From Acetobacter indonesiensis (GTDB taxonomy: Bacteria > Pseudomonadota > Alphaproteobacteria > Acetobacterales > Acetobacteraceae), in the NCBI RefSeq assembly GCF_000963945.1, contig NZ_BAMW01000082.1, forward strand, positions 37,353-101,352: 64,000 nucleotides of DNA, in the 5' to 3' direction. Shown one piece after another: positions 19,129 to 26,900 of this stretch (the first letter of the stretch is position 1; each line of letters begins with the position of its first letter). Under the pieces are notes generated by a model that was not told the DNA's origin, made no database searches, and saw only the letters and a list, made by a program, of their open reading frames with translations. The position numbers and the translations under genes are program-made.

Positions 19129-19353
19129 TCAGTGGCAGGGAAAGCCGAGCAGGTGCCGCCCATCATGCACAAATTCATGCACTTGCTGGCCGGAAATCAG
19201 AGATACCGCCCCTTGTTCTGCCCCCACGAAATATAGCAGCACAAGTGAGAGCAACAATCCAAAAGCCGCCCAAGGAAGCAAAGCCTGAACAGGAATAGCC
19301 ACAGGCGTGGGCAGAGCCACAGCACGGGCCTGATTTTTGGGGGAATGCATCAT
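19129..19353 (-). CDS. cbtB: Cobalt transporter subunit CbtB
   Basis: Short protein of 74 residues with one transmembrane segment (LPWAAFGLLLSLVLLYFVG) and the CbtB C-terminal histidine signature VHEFVHDGRHLLGFPCH, probably the metal-binding site. I take the ATG at 19353 (MMHS); a longer frame would run into the riboswitch. First gene behind the cobalamin riboswitch, followed by cbtA. Confidence 0.92.
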   Translation of the reverse strand: MMHSPKNQARAVALPTPVAIPVQALLPWAAFGLLLSLVLLYFVGAEQGAVSLISGQQVHEFVHDGRHLLGFPCH

Positions 19354-19404
19354 GGTCTCAAAAACTCCGCTGGTAAAAAACGCGTTCCGCGGTGGAATAA
19401 ATAG

Positions 19405-19530
19405 TCTCGGAGGTCTGACTTTCTGCTGACAGGAGAATGTGTGCTCCTGCACCAGATTACAGTGGCGCGACCGTGCCGGATTTTCACCAGCTTCCCCAAA
19501 ACAGGACGCCTTATGGTGGCGACTGACGGC
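19405..19530 (-). promoter_or_regulatory. Cobalamin riboswitch upstream of cbtBA
   Basis: Read on the minus strand, the segment carries the class signature: GGTGAAAATCCGGCACGG, then CGCGCCACTGTAA (B12 box, plus-strand CAGTGGC at 19460-19466) and finally AGTCAGACC (19412-19420). These are the conserved core elements of the adenosylcobalamin aptamer in the correct order and spacing. It lies between cobS and cbtB, so cobalamin should repress cobalt uptake. No terminator hairpin is obvious before cbtB, so translational control by RBS sequestration is likelier. Confidence 0.95.
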
Positions 19531-19537
19531 TAGGCTG

Positions 19538-20386
19538 TCAATTCTGAAAGAAGGCTGTCAGGGTTGCCAGAACAAGACACTCCGCCACACTCACGCTGGC
19601 CCCCAGAACATCGCCTGTGTAGCCAGCAAGTTGTTTACGCGCCGAAAAACCGACCAAGGCAGTCCCCAGCCCCGCACTGACCCAGACGACGCAGCCGACC
19701 ATCAGGGCATGAGGGAGTCCATCAGGCCCTTCTCTATAAAAGGACGCGCACACCAGACTGCCGAGCGTTATGGCAATGGCCACCAGTTGCGCGCCGATAA
19801 ACGGCATGCGGGGAAGGGGGGACAAAGCGCGGGCAACGCCATCAGGTCGGGCAGCGGGTAACAGGCGTGGCAACCACAGCATGACGGCGCGGGAAACACA
19901 CGCTGATACGGCCAGAATGGGAATAAGAAAGGCAGCAGGAAAAGCTGCCATAGCTCCGGCCCGGATGAGGATGCTCAGGCACAGGGCCAGCACGCCGTAA
20001 CTCCCGATGCGGCTATCCCGCATTATGTCCAGCTTCCGTTCGCGCGTCTGGGCACCATAGCTGTCGGCCATATCGGCCAAACCATCTTCATGAAACGCGC
20101 CAGTGATCATTCCCTGCGCAGCCAACGCCACCCCGGCGGCTGGAAGGGACGCGATTGAGAGGGCCTCCATTAAACAGAGAAAGCCACCAGTCAGTGCGCC
20201 GATGGCGGCGCCGACTATTGGCCAGCACCAGATTGAACGGGCCAAAGACCACGGGGCCGTGGCGTCTTTTTGCTTGCGGGTTAGAAGCCAGCCTACGGGA
20301 ATCCGTGTTAGCAAACTTATCCCGCAGGCCAGATCCTGCCGAACTCGGTTGAAGACAGTGTCTGCGGAGGGCGAGGCAGAACTCAT
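19538..20386 (-). CDS. cobS: Adenosylcobinamide-GDP ribazoletransferase (CobS; CobV)
   Basis: Membrane enzyme joining adenosylcobinamide-GDP to alpha-ribazole(-phosphate). Typical blocks are LLTRIPVGWL near the N-terminus, GAFHEDGLADMADSYG with the conserved acidic motif, and RKLDIMRDSRIGSYGVLAL. The remainder is hydrophobic. The ATG at 20386 overlaps the end of cobT by 4 bases and gives 282 residues; the upstream extension of the frame is unlike the family. The symbol follows enteric usage and should not be confused with the chelatase subunit CobS. Confidence 0.94.
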   Translation of the reverse strand: MSSASPSADTVFNRVRQDLACGISLLTRIPVGWLLTRKQKDATAPWSLARSIWCWPIVGAAIGALTGGFLCLMEALSIASLPAAGVALAAQGMITGAFHEDGLADMADSYGAQTRERKLDIMRDSRIGSYGVLALCLSILIRAGAMAAFPAAFLIPILAVSACVSRAVMLWLPRLLPAARPDGVARALSPLPRMPFIGAQLVAIAITLGSLVCASFYREGPDGLPHALMVGCVVWVSAGLGTALVGFSARKQLAGYTGDVLGASVSVAECLVLATLTAFFQN

Positions 20387-21423
20387 GCTCGTTCTGAAAC
20401 AGCAGCCTGTTGAAAAGTAGCCATTCCTGTGTGGCAGGCGAGGGCGGCCCGGATGATCGGAACTGCAAGCGTTGCCCCTGATGTCTCCCCTAAGCGCAAG
20501 CCCAGAGCGAGCAGGGGTTTGAGAGAGAGGGCCTGTGCCAAACGGGCATGCCCAGCCTCGGCCGAGCAATGCGAAAGCCACGTGTGTGCTAGGGCCTGCG
20601 GGGCCAGTTTGGCTAAGGGGGCGACAGCCGCCGTGCAGACAAAACCGTCTAGCAAAACAGGAATGTGTTTATGGCGCGCAGCCAGAGTGGCCCCCAGCAT
20701 GGCGGCCAGTTCGTAACCGCCCAAAGCTTGGGCAATGGCTAATGGGTCGGACAGAAGGGCGGCATGGTGTTTCAGCGCACTCTCAATCACCTGCGCTTTG
20801 TGGCGCACACCAGCATCATCCAGACCTGTACCTTTCCCCGCCCATAGGGACGCTTCACCGCCAAACAGGGCTGCGGCCAGCGCAGCCGCGGCTGTGGTGT
20901 TGCCGATTCCCATTTCGCCCAGGCACAGCAGATCACAGTTATCTGGGACGGAGGCATACCCGACTGATACGGCATCAAGGAAAGCAGAGTCGGTCATGGC
21001 GGCCTGATGGGTAAAATCTGCCGTTGGCTCAAGATTATGAACGGCCACAACCTTCAATTCTGCCTCTGCCACCCGGGCAAGCTGATTGATAGCCGCACCA
21101 CCATGTTGAAAGTTTAGCACCATTTGTGCGGTCACATCTTGCGGCCAAGGGGAAACACCCTGAGCCACCACCCCATGATTCCCTGCAAACACCAGACTGA
21201 CAACATGATCCAGCTTTGGCGATGCCCGATGCTGCCATGCACCAAGCCATGCAGCCAGAGACTCCAGATCACCCAGACTGCCCGGTGGTTTGGTAAGGGT
21301 CGCGTCGCGGTCAGAGATGGCTTGCTGGCTGGTTGTGTCAGGGGAGGGCAGCGTCTGGCAGGCCGTCCGCAGGCTTAAAAGGTCAGGGAACAGAGGGCGG
21401 GTGACGGGAGAAAGAGGTGGCAT
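20383..21423 (-). CDS. cobT: Nicotinate-nucleotide-dimethylbenzimidazole phosphoribosyltransferase (CobT; CobU)
   Basis: Transfers phosphoribosyl from nicotinate mononucleotide to 5,6-dimethylbenzimidazole, giving alpha-ribazole phosphate. 346 residues, normal length. Family blocks: LTKPPGSLGDLE, VFAGNHGVVAQGVSPWPQDVT, MGIGNTTAAAALAAALFG, LGGYELAAMLGA and the C-terminal GLRLGETSGATLA with the catalytic glutamate. It uses the product of BluB, coded 5 kb away. Coupled to cobS by a 4-base overlap and divergent from cobU across about 60 bases. Confidence 0.96.
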   Translation of the reverse strand: MPPLSPVTRPLFPDLLSLRTACQTLPSPDTTSQQAISDRDATLTKPPGSLGDLESLAAWLGAWQHRASPKLDHVVSLVFAGNHGVVAQGVSPWPQDVTAQMVLNFQHGGAAINQLARVAEAELKVVAVHNLEPTADFTHQAAMTDSAFLDAVSVGYASVPDNCDLLCLGEMGIGNTTAAAALAAALFGGEASLWAGKGTGLDDAGVRHKAQVIESALKHHAALLSDPLAIAQALGGYELAAMLGATLAARHKHIPVLLDGFVCTAAVAPLAKLAPQALAHTWLSHCSAEAGHARLAQALSLKPLLALGLRLGETSGATLAVPIIRAALACHTGMATFQQAAVSERA

Positions 21424-21482
21424 GGTTCCAAATTTGTTTGTTATGCGCCTTCTGCCAACGGAAGCAGAAAGGCAGAGAGCAC

Positions 21483-22121
21483 ATGAAGACCGACGGCCCT
21501 AATGCATCCACTTTTCAGACAAAGCATGACGGCCAAGCCGCAGAAAAAGGACACACCACATTATCGGGCACGCACGCAATCAACCAGCCTGATTATGAAG
21601 CGGCTGGATTTCGCTCTGCCACCCTGGTTCTGGGGGGAGCGCGTTCGGGCAAGAGTCGTCATGCAGAATCGCTTATTATGGCGGCCCCCGGTCCGTGGAT
21701 TTATCTGGCAACGGGGCAAGCATACGATTCTGAAATGCAGTCACGGATTGAACACCACCAAACCAGCCGCCCTACCGGGTGGCAGACCGTGGAAGAGCCG
21801 ATAGACGTGGCTGCTATCTTGACGCGCTATGCGACTAATTCCCTGCTTCTGGATTGCCTGACCTTGTGGCTGACCAATCTGCTGCTTGAAGACCACGACA
21901 TCCCGTCAGCAACGGACGGCTTATTAAGGGCTCTTGCGGCACGGACTGCCCCCACAGTTTTGGTCGGAAACGAAGTGGGGTTAGGGATTGTGCCAGAAAA
22001 CAGACTGGCACGCCGTTTCCGTGATGAAGCGGGCTTTTTGCACCAGAGGATTGCAGCAAAGGTAGCGCATGTTCTTTTTGTCGCAGCTGGCTTGCCGCTG
22101 ACACTAAAAAAAGAACAATAG
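21483..22121 (+). CDS. cobU: Adenosylcobinamide kinase / adenosylcobinamide-phosphate guanylyltransferase (CobU; CobP)
   Basis: Bifunctional enzyme that phosphorylates adenosylcobinamide and then attaches GMP. The P-loop is LGGARSGKSRHAE, followed by YLATGQAYDSEM with the guanylylation region RIEHHQTSRP, LLDCLTLWLTNLL and VGNEVGLGIVPENRLARRFRD. Start at 21483 (MKTDGPN) gives 212 residues, with about 35 extra polar residues before the conserved core. The 227 bases after it contain a 6-bp hairpin at 22145-22165 but no convincing terminator. Confidence 0.94.
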   Translation: MKTDGPNASTFQTKHDGQAAEKGHTTLSGTHAINQPDYEAAGFRSATLVLGGARSGKSRHAESLIMAAPGPWIYLATGQAYDSEMQSRIEHHQTSRPTGWQTVEEPIDVAAILTRYATNSLLLDCLTLWLTNLLLEDHDIPSATDGLLRALAARTAPTVLVGNEVGLGIVPENRLARRFRDEAGFLHQRIAAKVAHVLFVAAGLPLTLKKEQ

Positions 22122-22348
22122 TTTAAGAGTTTTTATGATCAATAGTGCGAAACATAAAGTCGCACAGTTCTGTTGTTGATCTACTGCACAAATCAGGACG
22201 GGTATTCCTGATCTCAACTTGCTTAATGGTTGGGAGACTAAGCCGCAGAGTTTGGTTTGGCGGAGAGAGTTTACAGGGAAAGCTTATGTTTTAAGAAACA
22301 GGCTTTTTCCCCGCTTTGATCAAATACAAATGGGTGTGGGTTAATGAC

Positions 22349-23329
22349 TTACTGGAAGTTTCCACCGCCATTATAAAACTGCATGCCAACAGTATGAATT
22401 TTGTTGATAAATTCCTGTATTTTTGGATTTTTCTTAAGGTTTTCGGTGTAGATGACGTCTATGTAGATAGGGTCAAGTTCTTCGCTTGTTTTTAATTTGT
22501 AAATGACACCCTCTTCAACAGCATTTTTTGAAACACTTTCACAGGAGACAAAGACGCAGTTGAAGCGGACGCCCTGTTCAAGACACATGGCGAGTGAATC
22601 AACAACAATAAATGAATTGTGAAAGTCGTAGCTTTTTTTTCCGCTGTGAGTTGTCAGATATTTATGTTTTTTTGTATCAAGTTCTATCGTTTTCATATCC
22701 ATTATTTCAGAGATTGAGTAAGTTTTTTCACGAGAAATAGATTTATTCTTTGTGGTTGTGTAAAAACCAACTGATGTTTTGGTAATGTTTTTCAAGATCA
22801 TATTTTCAGCACTTTTGTTGTTTCTGGCAAAACCAACAAAAATGACGTTATCTGTCGGATTATTTCTGGTCAGGGTATCATCACTGAATACCTTAACTCT
22901 GACAGCCTTATTTTCTTTCATGAATTCGCTGATGCAGTTGGAAACCCACGCATCAAGGAAAAAATCACTGGTTATTACAGTAATTTCATCAAAGGCATAT
23001 TCTCCAATTTTTTTCTCATACGATATTATATCTGAGAAAGATTTATTTATATTCTCGTAGTACTTTTCTCCTATTTCAGTCAGGAAAAGTTTATTTCCTA
23101 TTTTTTTAACTAAAGAAACATTCAGTTTCTTTTCAAGATTACCGATGCTGCGGGAAACAGTAGACGCATAAACGCTCAGTTCCTCTGCCGCACCACTCAG
23201 GCTTCCATGTCGGCAAAAGCTCAGAAAGATCTCCCGCTCTGATGGGCTAGAAGAAGATTTATCATTAACAACCAATGTATTAATCCGCCCCATTTTGCGT
23301 AAATGCAAATTCATTTTGCAACAGTGCAT
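22349..23329 (-). CDS. LysR-family transcriptional regulator, AT-rich
   Basis: 326 residues. The N-terminal winged helix-turn-helix is recognisable: REIFLSFCRHGSLSGAAEELSVYASTVSRSIGNLEKKL. A divergent effector domain follows. The gene is visibly AT-rich with lysine-, asparagine- and isoleucine-heavy coding, unlike the cobalamin genes to its left, which suggests foreign origin. It points away from the giant repeat gene and shares a long upstream region containing phased ATTAAC repeats, so it may control itself and the adhesin-like gene. An effector is not predictable. Confidence 0.8.
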   Translation of the reverse strand: MHCCKMNLHLRKMGRINTLVVNDKSSSSPSEREIFLSFCRHGSLSGAAEELSVYASTVSRSIGNLEKKLNVSLVKKIGNKLFLTEIGEKYYENINKSFSDIISYEKKIGEYAFDEITVITSDFFLDAWVSNCISEFMKENKAVRVKVFSDDTLTRNNPTDNVIFVGFARNNKSAENMILKNITKTSVGFYTTTKNKSISREKTYSISEIMDMKTIELDTKKHKYLTTHSGKKSYDFHNSFIVVDSLAMCLEQGVRFNCVFVSCESVSKNAVEEGVIYKLKTSEELDPIYIDVIYTENLKKNPKIQEFINKIHTVGMQFYNGGGNFQ

Positions 23330-23384
23330 GTTTTCTTATGAGAAACAACCATCTAGTGTCTGTCAATAGGCAAAGGTTTTATGG

Positions 23385-23423
23385 ATTAACTTGGTATTAA
23401 CCATTTGATAGTTCCATATTAAC
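23385..23423. repeat. Three helically phased ATTAAC direct repeats
   Basis: ATTAAC occurs at 23385-23390, 23396-23401 and 23418-23423, with start-to-start distances of exactly 11 and 22 bases, about one and two helical turns. The first lies 56 bases upstream of the LysR start on one side, and the array is about 530 bases before the giant gene on the other. Such phasing is typical of cooperative regulator sites; the neighbouring LysR protein is the obvious candidate binder. Sequence-only inference. Confidence 0.5.
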
Positions 23424-23464
23424 TTTTAGTATTTAGTTGCGGTCGCTAAGAAAGGTTTGAGGAT

Positions 23465-23515
23465 ATGAATTTGGCATGTGGAGCAGTGTTTTTTTACTTT
23501 TGCGATGTTAAATAA
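23465..23515 (+). CDS. Possible 16-residue leader peptide
   Basis: ATG at 23465 (MNLACGAVFFYFCDVK) with AAAGG and GAGG upstream, ending in TAA at 23513-23515, whose last A begins the ATG of the next ORF (TAATG). The codons are AT-rich. It may be a translated leader for the downstream coupled ORF. There is no homology evidence. Confidence 0.25.
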   Translation: MNLACGAVFFYFCDVK

Positions 23516-23955
23516 TGTCTGAATTAATATGGTCTATGGGTAACTTTGTAAGTGCCCAACCTCCATATGACATTCAGGATAGTTCGTTTTTTCGGTCTGT
23601 TTTTTTTGTGTTTTTTCTCGTCGCAAGGGGGCACGCGCCTCATGCTTTTCCGGGTGTGCCTGTTTCATTAGCGTCTGATCTGGCTTGTTCGAAAAAGAGA
23701 TATTCTTCCGGTTTATATTCCAGGCATTTCTTGCTCGATGATTGGCGAAGCGCTGCTTCGTTTTTCAATGAGGCAGCAGGGCAGTTTTCTGCGGTTTTTC
23801 TAAAAAATATGTCGAGCATCTCGTTGGGTGTGCAGCAACCGGTGCTCGACATTTACGGGCGATTTTTAGGCCATGCGGAATGTCACGCCTCGCCCGATAA
23901 ACGCCAAAAAAACTTCCAGTTCGCGCGTAGCGACAGCGTAAGGGGTAACAAATGA
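23515..23955 (+). CDS. Unrecognised 146-residue ORF coupled to the giant repeat gene
   Basis: I do not recognise this product. It starts at a TAATG junction with a 16-residue leader ORF, and its TGA overlaps the start ATG of the giant repeat protein as ATGA. Such double coupling is unusual for a random frame. A phenylalanine-rich hydrophobic stretch (SSFFRSVFFVFFLVA) near residues 23-37 could be a membrane or signal segment; the rest is polar. Against it: base composition changes along the ORF, two hairpins lie inside it, and no domain is visible. It may instead be untranslated leader. Confidence 0.3.
   Translation: MSELIWSMGNFVSAQPPYDIQDSSFFRSVFFVFFLVARGHAPHAFPGVPVSLASDLACSKKRYSSGLYSRHFLLDDWRSAASFFNEAAGQFSAVFLKNMSSISLGVQQPVLDIYGRFLGHAECHASPDKRQKNFQFARSDSVRGNK
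23746..23765 (+). terminator. Terminator-like hairpin in the leader of the giant gene
   Basis: CGAAGC (23746-23751), loop GCT, GCTTCG (23755-23760), then TTTTT. This has the form of a small intrinsic terminator 190 bases upstream of the giant gene. If active it could act as an attenuator relieved by translation of the 23515 ORF. The stem is only 6 bp. Confidence 0.35.
23811..23850 (+). promoter_or_regulatory. Second stem-loop in the leader of the giant gene
   Basis: GTCGAGCA (23811-23818) and TGCTCGAC (23843-23850) are perfect 8-bp inverted repeats; inside them GTTG and CAAC can pair again. It is located 46 bases after the terminator-like hairpin and about 100 bases before the giant gene. 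Possible leader RNA structure or protein-binding palindrome. Confidence 0.35.
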
Positions 23956-26900
23956 CAACAAATGTGAGTAGCACTGTTACTGTCAGTTCAGGAGTGACCT
24001 CCACAGGTCTGAATGTAACTGGCACTAACGATGTATGGGTTCAGGGTGGCGGCACCCTAACATCCTCAACAATTGGCACAACGGGCCAATTCATTATTCA
24101 GGCCAATGGTGTTGCCAAGAATATTACGGTCACTTCAGCGAATATGGCTGAAGATGCTGGTGGCGTTATCTCATCGGTTTATCTTTATGGGTCCGGAAAT
24201 GGGCAGATTAACGGGACAGCCTATGATCTCGTAAATGCTGCTACAGTTGGCGGTGGTGCGCTTTCGATAAATGCTGGTGCAAATGTCAGCGGCCTTTATC
24301 TGAGTGGCGGGGCTATTAATGTTAATAGCGGTGCCACGATTAGTAATTTTGTGATCAGCAATAACAATACGCATTCTGCAGCTTACGCATTTGCCCAAAT
24401 CTCCGGCGGTGCGTCTGTAAACGGTCTTTCTGTGACAGGCTGGGCGCAGGCTACTGTTTCGCAGGGTGCTACAGTTAGCAATGTTTCTCTGGCTGTCGAT
24501 GGTGGCTTTGCAGCGACAGTGATTGCTGAATCCGGCGCAACGCTGGTGAATGCAACGGTTGCTTCTGGTACAACCCTAAGTGGTGGTTCAGGCGTAACAC
24601 TGTCCGGCCTTATTACTGACCGCGGAACTGTATCTGGCGGCACCCTGGCTTCTGGTACAAAGCTGGATGCAAGCACCGGGTCAGCGTCTGATATTACCAT
24701 TGGAAGCGGAGCGTCTGCCTTCGTCGATAATGGCGGAGATATACGGAATACTGCGGTTCAGAGCGGTGGTCTGCTTCAGGCCGGGCAGGACGGTAGCTAC
24801 AGTGGGAACACGGTTGTCTCAGCCGGTGGTTCTGTTCTGAACGGCGAAGTCAAAGGCACTTTGGTTCTTTCTAACGGTGCTTCGGCAACGGGTCTGTGGG
24901 TTGACGATGGTGGCTTTGTTTCCGCCAATAATGTCGCTCTCTCCGGCATTACGCATGCACGGGCTGGTACGGTTTCCGGCGGCGTCATTAATTCCGGTGC
25001 AACCATTGCTGTCGATGGTTCTGGTGTCACAAGCGGCCTTACGGTTAACAGCGGTGGTGTAGAAACTCTTGCTGATCAGGGTGTAAGCGATTCAACAACG
25101 CTGAATTCTGGCGCAACGCTGAACGGTAATGGCGGAACCCTCACGGGCACGACCACAGTAAATTCTGGCGCAACGCTTTCTGCGACGTCCTCCACAATCA
25201 TGTCCGGTTCCGTGAACGACGCCGGTAAGGTTATTGGTGGCACTGTTGTTGCCGGCGCTAACCTGAACGTGCTTGCGACAGGCGTTGCCAGCAACACCAT
25301 TGCATCCAGTGGTTCTATCTGGGTTTCTGGCGGTAAAGCCTTTGATATTACTGTTACAGGCTCAGGCGCTGGTGGTTCTGCGACAGCCGGTGGCGTTGTA
25401 AGCGGGCTGACACTGACGTCTAACGGTCAGTATATTGCAGCGCAGGGCGGCACGGTAAATGGTGGCACTGTTTCTGGGCCTGAGGCCTATCTGTTTGCCT
25501 CTTCTGGCGGCACGGTAAACGGTCTCACTGTCTCCAGCAGTGGCCAGATTATTGTTGACTCCGGTTCTGTTGTTACGTCGAACACAGTCGGGAATGGTGG
25601 CCATTATTTTGTATTGGGTGGCACGCTTGATAGCAGCACAACCAACGTATTTACGTCTGGTGCTGACATCAAGATTACCTCTAACAGCACTCTTGGCACG
25701 CACGGTGCGGTAAACAACTTCACTGTTAATAGTGGTGTTGGTCTGCGTATTCAGGACAGTGCAACGGGTTCAAATGTTACCGTTGGTAACGGTGGCACGG
25801 AACGTGTTTTTGATGGTGGCACAACCACCAACGGCACCGTTTTGTCTGGTGGCACGCTGACAGTTTCTGCGAATGGTGCAGCCGTTAGCACGTTGGTTCA
25901 GTCCGGTGGGCAGTTGCTTGCTAGTGCAGGTTCTGTTGCTGGTAATACGACGGTCAATTCTGGCGGTCTGCTTTCAGCATCTTCCACGGTTGGTCTGTCC
26001 GGCACGATTACGGATAACGGAACGGTATCCGGCGGTATTGTTGTCTCTGGTGCTCAGCTGAATGTTGGTTCTACCGGTGTTGCAGCAAATGTTAACGTTT
26101 CCGGTGGCAGTGCTGTTCTGAACGGCGGCAAAGGCTACGGATTGGTTGTGCAGAGCGGTAGCGCAACAATTTGGGCCCAAAGCGGCGCTGTGGTGTCTGG
26201 CACACTCGTTACAAATGACGGCAACCTGACTGTTCAGGAAGGCGCTACGGCGTTTGGCACAATCCTGTCTGGTACCAACGTTGTTGTTACCAGCGGCGTG
26301 TCCAACGTGCATGAAGGCCTCGTTATCGGTAGCGGTGGCGTAACCCATGATACGGTTCTTGCAAATGTTGGTGCTTTTACCTGGGTTTGCAGTAACGGTG
26401 TAGAATACAACACCATCGTAAACTCTGGTGCGACTGACAATCTGGTTGGCGGTAGCTCCTTTGGTACCCAGATTAACTCCGGTGCTTTTCAGGCTGTTCT
26501 GTCAGGCAGTGTAGCATCTGGCACGATTGTTTCCTCTGGTGCGACTTTGAACGCGGATAACGGAACGGTTATCGGTTCAACGGTTTACAGCGGTGGCGTC
26601 ATGTCCATGACTGGCAATTCCAGTGCCAGCGACCTGACTGTTTACGGCAACACATCCGTTACGTCTCTTCCTTCTGACGGCGGCCTGTTTGTTTCCGGCG
26701 GCACAGTGACGGATACGACGCTGAAAGGATATGCCGAGGTTCTTGACGGCTCCATCAGCAATACCGTGGTTGCAAGCACCGGTGCGCTTGATCTTGGTCC
26801 GATCTGGAACAGTGCTGTTTCCGGGTATAACGGGACGGAATCCGGTTCTAACCTGTTAGCGGTTTCTGGTGGCATTATCTATGTCAACAGCGGCGCGACA

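Noticed and set aside
22145..22165. GTGCGA/TCGCAC hairpin after cobU as a terminator
   Set aside because: The stem is only 6 bp and no T-run follows.
23640..23852. Minus-strand 70-codon ORF upstream of the giant gene
   Set aside because: No ribosome-binding site or domain and it lies opposite the better supported coupled plus-strand ORF.
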